NCBI GenBank assembly: GCA_029557895.1
Contig: JAKQHT010000021.1
Location: forward strand, 1 to 64,000
Direction of reading: 5' to 3'
Length of the DNA stretch: 64,000 nt
Origin: Bacteroidota bacterium
Lineage (GTDB): Bacteria; Bacteroidota; Bacteroidia; Flavobacteriales; Flavobacteriaceae
Positions 1-6,496 of this stretch are shown piece after piece; the first letter of the stretch is position 1, and each line of letters begins with the position of its first letter. The notes beneath the pieces were generated by a model. It searched no databases. It had not been told where the DNA came from and saw nothing but the letters and a program-made list of their open reading frames with translations. A program made the position numbers and the translations under genes.

Positions 1-8
1 TTTACCGT

Positions 9-1359
9 AATATCGTGTTTTCTAATCTTTAATCAAACCACAACTGTCCCACTGGATAAAATCTCTATCACCATAATATCGTGTTTTCTAATCTTTAATC
101 AAACCACAACAATACGATTAGACGTCAAGCAAACGCAAAAAATATCGTGTTTTCTAATCTTTAATCAAACCACAACGTCTATTGATTTTTTAATCAATGC
201 TGCACAATATCGTGTTTTCTAATCTTTAATCAAACCACAACAATGATATGAAAGAACAGATTAAAATAGCAAATATCGTGTTTTCTAATCTTTAATCAAA
301 CCACAACTCTTCTAAAACGTTTTATGAATGGATTGAAAATATCGTGTTTTCTAATCTTTAATCAAACCACAACGAAATCGGTCAGCGACCCGGAATTAAA
401 GGAATATCGTGTTTTCTAATCTTTAATCAAACCACAACTACCCTCTGGCGTGGTAAAATCAAAATCAAATATCGTGTTTTCTAATCTTTAATCAAACCAC
501 AACGTTGCGAGGTTTGCGCTAAATGAACCGCCAAATATCGTGTTTTCTAATCTTTAATCAAACCACAACGCATATCTCTTTTTGAAGTTCGTTTGAATCA
601 ATATCGTGTTTTCTAATCTTTAATCAAACCACAACAGCATTTATAACATTACCGTTTTCACTCGAATATCGTGTTTTCTAATCTTTAATCAAACCACAAC
701 ATTTATGGTAGTGGTATTTCTGATGAATTAAATATCGTGTTTTCTAATCTTTAATCAAACCACAACGGTTTAATGCTTTTAGTTCGCCTGTAAACTAATA
801 TCGTGTTTTCTAATCTTTAATCAAACCACAACGTAAGGCTCGAACCTAAACAAATCCGTGCAAATATCGTGTTTTCTAATCTTTAATCAAACCACAACAC
901 CATCACTCATTAAATCGGGAATTTCTTTAATATCGTGTTTTCTAATCTTTAATCAAACCACAACTGTAGGTTCAATTATTGAAGACGCTTTTAAAATATC
1001 GTGTTTTCTAATCTTTAATCAAACCACAACTACAGCAGGAATTAATGATTGAAAAGGCAAAATATCGTGTTTTCTAATCTTTAATCAAACCACAACCTAT
1101 ACCGCTGTCAACTATTCTATCAATAAAATATCGTGTTTTCTAATCTTTAATCAAACCACAACTACTTTTTCCGATTCCTTCAGGAATATCTGAATATCGT
1201 GTTTTCTAATCTTTAATCAAACCACAACAGAATCTACGATTACTATCGCGTTCTTTGGAATATCGTGTTTTCTAATCTTTAATCAAACCACAACGCGTTT
1301 CAGTAATCCTAAAGAAGTTAAAAAATATCGTGTTTTCTAATCTTTTATCAAATCGAGCT
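9..1359 (-). CRISPR. Type II-C CRISPR array, 21 repeats, open at the left edge
   Basis: A 36-bp repeat (plus strand begins AATATCGTG and ends AAACCACAAC) occurs 21 times from 9 to 1359, separated by 20 complete unique spacers of 29 or 30 bp (five of 29, fifteen of 30). Bases 1-8 are the end of a further spacer, so the array continues outside the window. By eye the first 20 repeats are identical. The last one (1324-1359) has lost its final ten bases, which is the usual mark of the leader-distal end. The tracrRNA at 5286-5371 has an anti-repeat with plus-strand repeat sequence, so the crRNA repeat must be read from the minus strand and begins GTTGTGGTTTG. Transcription would therefore run from the degenerate end towards the presumed leader, the reversed polarity known for type II-C arrays. 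The leader itself is not visible. Confidence 0.98.
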
Positions 1360-1509
1360 TGCGAGATTCACAAACTCATATTTAATAAAATAAAAATGCT
1401 GTTTGTAAACCACAACGGAAAATCCGTTGGCAGAAAATCGGGACGATTTTCCGTTGTGGTTTGGCTGTTTAAGAGTTTGACCTTTTTATGTCAATGAACT
1501 TGTTTTTTT
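1360..1509. other. Spacer region with a 56-bp hairpin containing the CRISPR repeat end
   Basis: This stretch between the degenerate last repeat and the small regulator holds no gene. Its main feature is a perfect 18-bp inverted repeat, 1407-1424 against 1445-1462, with a 20-base loop. The left arm starts with AAACCACAAC, exactly the last ten bases of the CRISPR repeat as written on the plus strand. The left arm and loop also contain a smaller palindrome, CAACGGA-AAA-TCCGTTG. It may be a terminator-like structure for the minus-strand regulator gene, a relic of a repeat duplication, or the end of an old mobile element. I cannot decide between these. Confidence 0.6.
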
Positions 1510-1752
1510 CTATATATTCAGCCTACTTTTTATTTCAGCCAAAAGTTCTTCTTTGGTTTGTTTTTCTGAACGACCACTTTTTATGCCTCGTTCAATTTTC
1601 ATTCGCACATATTCGTAATATTCTTCACGTTCACGAGCTTGTTTAATTAAGTAATTTACAGCTTCACTTTTGCTTGTAAATTCCTCTTTTTCAACCTGAC
1701 ATTTCAACCATTTATCATTTTGTTCAGATAATGTAATACTTTGTCGTGTCAT
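1510..1752 (-). CDS. ParD/CopG-like ribbon-helix-helix protein (orphan antitoxin-type)
   Basis: This 80-residue protein looks like a ParD-family antitoxin. The N-terminal RQSITLSEQNDKWL is the ribbon-helix-helix DNA-binding strand and first helix, the segment SKSEAVNYLIKQAREREE is the second helix, and the charged C-terminus is the part that in ParD binds the toxin. ParD proteins normally sit directly upstream of a ParE toxin. Here the next 150 bases hold no ORF and the CRISPR array follows, so the toxin is missing or encoded elsewhere. The gene starts 40 bp after the cas9 stop on the same strand. It has its own probable promoter and operator, suggesting autorepression and possibly control of the locus. 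It could also be a solitary transcriptional regulator. The fold assignment is firm; the role is not. Confidence 0.8.
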   Translation of the reverse strand: MTRQSITLSEQNDKWLKCQVEKEEFTSKSEAVNYLIKQAREREEYYEYVRMKIERGIKSGRSEKQTKEELLAEIKSRLNI

Positions 1753-1769
1753 AATTCAAATTATTAAGT

Positions 1770-1785
1770 GGTGTAAATATACACC
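1770..1785 (-). promoter_or_regulatory. Palindromic operator overlapping the promoter of the RHH gene
   Basis: GGTGTA-AATA-TACACC is a perfect 6-bp inverted repeat with a 4-base centre, placed 7 bases after the cas9 stop and 17 bases before the regulator start. Read on the minus strand it contains TATATTTA (1780-1773), one base off the Bacteroidetes -7 box. A palindrome over a promoter of this kind is typical of autoregulated ribbon-helix-helix antitoxins. Confidence 0.6.
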
Positions 1786-1792
1786 AAATATT

Positions 1793-4700
1793 TTAAATTC
1801 TAACTATTTTTCCTGAAACTGAAATTTTTACTTTTATTGGATTAAATGTAAACCACCCTGTTTTTCCTTCTCCAAATCCTTTAATATAAACATAATCTCC
1901 TTTGGCATTTTTATCATCTCTGGAATCATTATGCTTTCTAAAACAAATTTCCATAAAATAATCTGCTCCGGCTATTTTTTGTACTTTATATAGATTTTCG
2001 GACAAATCATTTGTGTCATTCCAATTAATTTCATCTTCATTTTTAAACAAGATAAACATATCGTTCTCTCTAAATGTTTCGACTACTTTTTTTCCATTTA
2101 ATGGTATTTGAATTTTACTTAACCCTTGTTTTTTTCTTTCTACAACTTCCCAAAAACTTACTACATCTTTTTCCAATTTCCCTTCAATAGTCTCATAAAT
2201 CAAAACGTGGTCATTGTTTCTCGGATTAACAAATTGATTTAAATTATTTTTTAATTGTTTAGCTTTATTAATTGTCTCTTGAATTCTAACTTTTAATATA
2301 GGAACGGGTGCTCCATTTTTATTTGGTAAAAATATTTGTGGCTGTTTTACACCTTTCTCATCAATAACAAAAAATGTATTTGCAGGAATTTTATCTTTTT
2401 CAAAGCCTCCCAATTCATTAACTCTTTTTAATATTAAATTTCTTATCGTAGTATCTACAACTTTCTCAATGTGTTTTTCAGTTAATAAACTTTCAATAGT
2501 TTTTCTAATATGGTAGGCTTCGTCTTTAAAAGGAGCTTTCCTTTTCCCATAAACAAACTCTTTATGCAACTGCCCACGAGCCGAAACTCCCACATTTTTA
2601 TATTTCTTACCGTTTTTCTCTGTAATGTGAGTTCTGACCGTAATGTCATTTGAAACTCTTTTGTGCGAAACCAATATTTTTTCAACTGCTTTTTCAGAAT
2701 CAGAACGGAATGTTTCCCAAGGCAACGGAAATTGCTTTAAATCATAACCTCTGTTATATCTGTTCCATTTTGCAAGTTCCTGAACATAAGAAACTTTTGT
2801 ACAAGCCATTACCAAAGCATCAATAGCGTGATGACGATGGTCTTCACGAGATTTCGCTTCATTATCAGTATTCAAAATATTGTTCAATCCCCATTTCTGA
2901 CGTAGGTTTGAAGTGGCTTGCCCCGGTGAAACGACTATATTTTTACAAATTTTAGATAAATATTCTTTTGCTTCTCTACTAATATATCGAGTGTCATTCA
3001 ACTGACGGGAACTAAAATCATCATCAAAATTTTGTTGAACAAACCTTTTGAATTTTTGATAAGCATTCGGATATTCTTTGGTATCAGAAAATAATTTCAA
3101 GGCTCTTTCTTTTATGGCTGACCAATTGGCTTCATCATTTCCATAAAATTCAAAAGGTGTTTTGTCTCCTTTTTTTCGGTTTTCATCAGCATAACAAAGT
3201 GTTTTGTTTGAAAAACTATCGTTCAAAGAACGACTCCACGGATGAATATGCTCTATCTGTACTTCGCCTGAAAATAATTGCGTTACAGAAATTGGCTTTC
3301 CTGTGTACGGACAAGTCTTTTTACATTCTTCCCATAGCTTATAAAGCAAAATATTATCGTGTGTAATCCTTACATTATTTTCAACAAGTCTGTCTTTTAC
3401 CCTATCATTTTCACGTTCCAAACGTTTTTGCTCTCTACGAATTTTATTTCGTTGTGATTTTGATATTTTCAAATCACGAGCCATTTCCACTTTTATTTCA
3501 TCAATTTTGCCAAAATCATCAATCAGTTCATTGACTAACTTTCGCAATTCAAACAATGCGGTAATCACTATCGGATTTCTAATAGATTGAATTTCTTTGT
3601 CAGCTTCTTTCCCAACAGGTAGTTTTTGTAATAATTCCTTAACATCAATATCTGCGGAATGGTGGTATAATTTTCGTAATTGACTATCTGAAATAGTATA
3701 ATCATTTCTCAAAATATCTTTGATAATATCAATAAAACCTCCTCTGGTTTTGGAACGTACAATTCCCTCAACATTATCAATCAAAAAGTTTCTTTTTTCA
3801 TCAGATAATTTTTCCCAATCAGCTCCGAAAACATTTTTAATTCCACCCAAAACAACTGCTACATCATACGTAAAACCTAATTTCAAAAACGGCAAAATAT
3901 TACCTATTGCTTTTCGGCTCAAACTTGAATATCCGTCTTTTACGTTGAATTTAGAAATCGCTTCGGCTTGGTCTTCGTCAAAATTCCAATTCTTTATGGC
4001 ATATTCCTTTAAATTGGATTTACTGTCAAAAAAATAGAGAACGTGCCAAATGTCTTCCTGCTCTTTTTCTGAAAATTCAAACCATTTTTTGCCAAAGTAT
4101 TTTTTGTTTGATAAGTTTGAAATCGTGTGAGTTCCTACAATTTTATCGTCATCTTTATAGTTGAATTTGAACTCGGCACTTTCTTTACCAATAACTTTTC
4201 TGATTTTTTTGAATTCGGGTTTTTCATTGGCATAAAGAAAATCAACAATCTTTTCTTTTTCCTCTTGTGAAATTTTCTTTCCGTTGTATTCTACCGTATT
4301 TACCCATTGCCAAACTCTGAATTGCTCAAAAGGAATGGCACTTATCGGGCATTTGGTCTTTGTCGGCTCAAACGAACAATTCCCAACCAAATGTTTTTGA
4401 GAACGCAACGGTCTTTGGTGAAACAAAATTCCGTCTTGTTTGTAACCGTCTAATTTTCTTCCTCCAAATAGTTCCTTTAATTCTTCATTAAGATTGGAAT
4501 GAAATTGTGCTTGTTTGTTCCAAATCAACTCAAATTCATCAACATACATTTTTCGGGTTGTGTATCTGTTGCGAATTCGCTCCAAACCATTTTGAAAAGG
4601 TTGATTTTCTTTTGGATATATTTCAAACAAATACGAGCCAAGCGTTTTATTCTGTATGCTATCCTGTGTTTCGTTAATCCCGATTTTTCCTTCTTTGGCA

Positions 4701-5182
4701 TTGCCTTTAAAAATCGCTCCGTCATCACTACCTCCTTTTCTGCTATTGCTTAAAAATCCTCGTCTTTGAATTAAATGATAAAAAATTCTACCGATTTCTT
4801 CCAAGGACAATTTTTCGTTCAAAGCCTTGTTACGCAATTCATAAGGATTTAAAGCAAACCAAGACACTAATTTTTCAGACGGAAATTGTTTTGTTCTTTT
4901 CCAATCCTCAAAATCTGAATTGTTTAACGGACACATTTTATGTGCCGATAGTGCTTTCAATAATATCTTTTTACGCAATCTTCTTCTAAAAAATTGCCTT
5001 CTTGTGCCTCTTGCCCCGGTTCGGCTTGCGTTTTTAGAAATTTCGCCATCACCATCACCCAAATTTTCAACTCCCATAGGGAATATTCTGCTTCCAATGC
5101 CTAAAATTTTATTTTGTACATCATCAATCAATGCCCATCCAATCGAGTTTGTACCTAAATCCAATCCTAAAATTTTTGCCAT
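1793..5182 (-). CDS. cas9: CRISPR-associated endonuclease Cas9, compact type II-C
   Basis: This is an RNA-guided DNA endonuclease that cuts target DNA using crRNA and tracrRNA. At 1129 residues it falls in the short type II-C range. RuvC-I is at the N-terminus (LGLDLGTNSIGWA, Asp8), followed by the arginine-rich bridge helix near residues 57-75 and the recognition lobe. RuvC-II carries Glu566 (EIKVEMARD). The HNH domain has CPYTG near 624 and IEHIHPWS with His645 and Asn659/Asn668 beyond it; the residue before the catalytic His is Glu644 rather than the commoner Asp. RuvC-III is HHAIDA (His784, His785, Asp788), then the C-terminal PAM-interacting part. All nuclease residues are present, so both nickase centres should work. 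No cas1 or cas2 accompanies it in the window. The gene is divergent from its tracrRNA and followed by the small RHH gene. The PAM cannot be read from sequence alone. Confidence 0.98.
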   Translation of the reverse strand: MAKILGLDLGTNSIGWALIDDVQNKILGIGSRIFPMGVENLGDGDGEISKNASRTGARGTRRQFFRRRLRKKILLKALSAHKMCPLNNSDFEDWKRTKQFPSEKLVSWFALNPYELRNKALNEKLSLEEIGRIFYHLIQRRGFLSNSRKGGSDDGAIFKGNAKEGKIGINETQDSIQNKTLGSYLFEIYPKENQPFQNGLERIRNRYTTRKMYVDEFELIWNKQAQFHSNLNEELKELFGGRKLDGYKQDGILFHQRPLRSQKHLVGNCSFEPTKTKCPISAIPFEQFRVWQWVNTVEYNGKKISQEEKEKIVDFLYANEKPEFKKIRKVIGKESAEFKFNYKDDDKIVGTHTISNLSNKKYFGKKWFEFSEKEQEDIWHVLYFFDSKSNLKEYAIKNWNFDEDQAEAISKFNVKDGYSSLSRKAIGNILPFLKLGFTYDVAVVLGGIKNVFGADWEKLSDEKRNFLIDNVEGIVRSKTRGGFIDIIKDILRNDYTISDSQLRKLYHHSADIDVKELLQKLPVGKEADKEIQSIRNPIVITALFELRKLVNELIDDFGKIDEIKVEMARDLKISKSQRNKIRREQKRLERENDRVKDRLVENNVRITHDNILLYKLWEECKKTCPYTGKPISVTQLFSGEVQIEHIHPWSRSLNDSFSNKTLCYADENRKKGDKTPFEFYGNDEANWSAIKERALKLFSDTKEYPNAYQKFKRFVQQNFDDDFSSRQLNDTRYISREAKEYLSKICKNIVVSPGQATSNLRQKWGLNNILNTDNEAKSREDHRHHAIDALVMACTKVSYVQELAKWNRYNRGYDLKQFPLPWETFRSDSEKAVEKILVSHKRVSNDITVRTHITEKNGKKYKNVGVSARGQLHKEFVYGKRKAPFKDEAYHIRKTIESLLTEKHIEKVVDTTIRNLILKRVNELGGFEKDKIPANTFFVIDEKGVKQPQIFLPNKNGAPVPILKVRIQETINKAKQLKNNLNQFVNPRNNDHVLIYETIEGKLEKDVVSFWEVVERKKQGLSKIQIPLNGKKVVETFRENDMFILFKNEDEINWNDTNDLSENLYKVQKIAGADYFMEICFRKHNDSRDDKNAKGDYVYIKGFGEGKTGWFTFNPIKVKISVSGKIVRI

Positions 5183-5271
5183 AATTATTTGTATTTTAAT
5201 CAGTTCTTAAAAATAATAAAACTTTTTTAACACTTTTGAAAAAATCCTTAAGCTAACAAAAAAGTTTTGTC

Positions 5272-5279
5272 TATATTTA
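5272..5279 (+). promoter_or_regulatory. -7 promoter box of the tracrRNA
   Basis: TATATTTA matches the Bacteroidetes -7 element TAnnTTTG at seven of eight positions and lies 14 bases before the anti-repeat, which puts the transcript start near 5286. No good -33 TTTG lies at the usual distance, so the call rests on the -7 box and its position. Confidence 0.5.
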
Positions 5280-5285
5280 CAACAG

Positions 5286-5371
5286 ATTAAAACTTCTAAT
5301 CTTTAATCTTATCACAATAAGGCTATATGCCGTAGGTGAAAACCTTAAGTCCCGCTTCGGTGGGATTTTTT
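5286..5371 (+). ncRNA. tracrRNA for Cas9
   Basis: The anti-repeat at 5294-5318 pairs with the first 25 bases of the crRNA repeat: 15 continuous Watson-Crick pairs, a two-base mismatch bulge, then eight pairs of which two are G-U. Three hairpins follow: GGC-TATAT-GCC at 5321-5331 (nexus), AGGT-GAAA-ACCT at 5334-5345 with a GNRA loop, and a GC-rich stem with a TTCG loop at 5350-5365 followed by six T. This is the expected order of repeat duplex, nexus and terminal hairpins in a type II guide scaffold. It is transcribed away from cas9. The 5-prime end is an estimate from the promoter box; the 3-prime end follows from the terminator. Confidence 0.9.
5350..5371 (+). terminator. Rho-independent terminator of the tracrRNA
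   Basis: The stem TCCCGC/GTGGGA (one G-T pair) closes a TTCG tetraloop and is followed by six T. It also forms the last hairpin of the tracrRNA. Confidence 0.9.
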
Positions 5372-5472
5372 ATTCCATCTCCCAAGATTTTTACAGCCGC
5401 ATTATTATTTTTTCAAAAAATTGTTCATAGAAAACCGTATTGCCGATAACGTCAAATTGACATAATAAACCG

Positions 5473-5480
5473 TACCTTTG
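5473..5480 (+). promoter_or_regulatory. -7 promoter box of mazG
   Basis: TACCTTTG is a perfect TAnnTTTG element, 14 bases before the mazG start codon. It separates the core-genome gene from the CRISPR locus on its left. Confidence 0.65.
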
Positions 5481-5494
5481 CCCAAAACATCCTT

Positions 5495-6271
5495 ATGGCA
5501 GACAAAACCCAACAGATGCAGGCCTTTGGAAGGCTTCTTACCATTATGGACGAGCTTCGTGAGCAATGTCCGTGGGACAAAAAGCAAACCCTCGAAACGC
5601 TGCGCCACCTCACCATTGAAGAAGTCTATGAACTGGGAGACGCCATCCTTGACAACCAACTGGACGAGGTAAAAAAAGAACTCGGCGACCTGTTGCTTCA
5701 CATCGTGTTTTACGCCCGTATAGCCAGCGAAACCCAAGCGTTTGATATTGCCGATGTGTGCCATGCCATTTGTGATAAATTGGTGGAGCGCCATCCGCAC
5801 ATTTATGGCGACGTAAAGGTGGATAACGAAGAAGACGTAAAGCGCAATTGGGAGCAGATAAAACTAAAAGAAAAAGGCAAAAAGAGCGTCCTGCAAGGCG
5901 TGCCAAAAAGCCTTCCGGCGTTGGTTAAGGCCGGCCGTATTCAGGACAAGGCCGCAGGTGTGGGCTTTGACTGGGAAAACCCGCGCCAGGTATGGGAAAA
6001 AGTAGAGGAGGAACTGGCCGAACTCAGACATGAGGTGGCGGCGGGCAACCACGACAGGATGGAAAGCGAACTTGGCGATGTACTGTTTTCATTGGTCAAT
6101 TACGCCAGGTTTTTAAAAATCAACCCCGAAAATGCCCTGGAACGTACCAACAAAAAATTTATCGGGCGTTTTCAGTATCTTGAAAATAAAGCTTTGGAAG
6201 TCAACAGGACATTGAGCGAAATGACCCTTGCAGAAATGGACGTTATCTGGGAAGAGGCAAAAAAAATGTGA
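5495..6271 (+). CDS. mazG: Nucleoside triphosphate pyrophosphohydrolase MazG
   Basis: MazG hydrolyses (d)NTPs to monophosphates and pyrophosphate, acting as a house-cleaning enzyme and lowering ppGpp under stress in E. coli. The protein has 258 residues and the two-domain layout of long MazG proteins. The first domain carries the metal-binding EExxE at residues 42-46 and ELGD at 62-65. The second has EKVEEELAELRHE and ESELGDVLFSLVNYARFL in the second half. The N-terminal CPWDKKQT segment is also typical. The gene stands alone between the tracrRNA and a convergent DUF349 gene, with its own promoter box and a hairpin terminator. The start is the first ATG after the promoter box. Confidence 0.95.
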   Translation: MADKTQQMQAFGRLLTIMDELREQCPWDKKQTLETLRHLTIEEVYELGDAILDNQLDEVKKELGDLLLHIVFYARIASETQAFDIADVCHAICDKLVERHPHIYGDVKVDNEEDVKRNWEQIKLKEKGKKSVLQGVPKSLPALVKAGRIQDKAAGVGFDWENPRQVWEKVEEELAELRHEVAAGNHDRMESELGDVLFSLVNYARFLKINPENALERTNKKFIGRFQYLENKALEVNRTLSEMTLAEMDVIWEEAKKM

Positions 6272-6424
6272 AAAAACAACTACCCTGCGAGATCCAAATC
6301 ACAAACCGGAACGTATATAGTATAATGAAACTCACTTTGGTTTCATAATCATAAGTAGGTAATCTTAATTTTATTTTAAGCGGTAAGAGTTAAGATTAAA
6401 ATTTAGTTTAGTTAGGGGTCAAAG

Positions 6425-6460
6425 TCCCATCCACTTCTCAAGCGGATGGGATTTGATTTT
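6425..6460 (+). terminator. Terminator after mazG
   Basis: TCCCATCC (6425-6432) and GGATGGGA (6444-6451) form a perfect 8-bp stem with an 11-base loop, followed on the plus strand by a T-rich run (TTTGATTTT). It ends mazG, which converges with the DUF349 gene. Confidence 0.75.
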
Positions 6461-6496
6461 ATGGGTGTTGCCGTACTTTTAAACGGACGCGACGTT

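Noticed and set aside
858-1052. A 64-codon frame on the plus strand with repeated ISCFLIFNQTTT segments
   Set aside because: It is created by translation of the CRISPR repeats and spacers; each repeat unit gives the same peptide. It is not a gene.
1-1359. Self-targeting spacers against genes in this window
   Set aside because: I compared some spacers with the window by eye and saw no long match; a proper search was not possible.
1407-1462. attC-like integron site, suggested by a hairpin next to an orphan antitoxin gene
   Set aside because: The core motifs (RYYYAAC and GTTRRRY) are not matched by the ends and no integrase or cassette series is visible.
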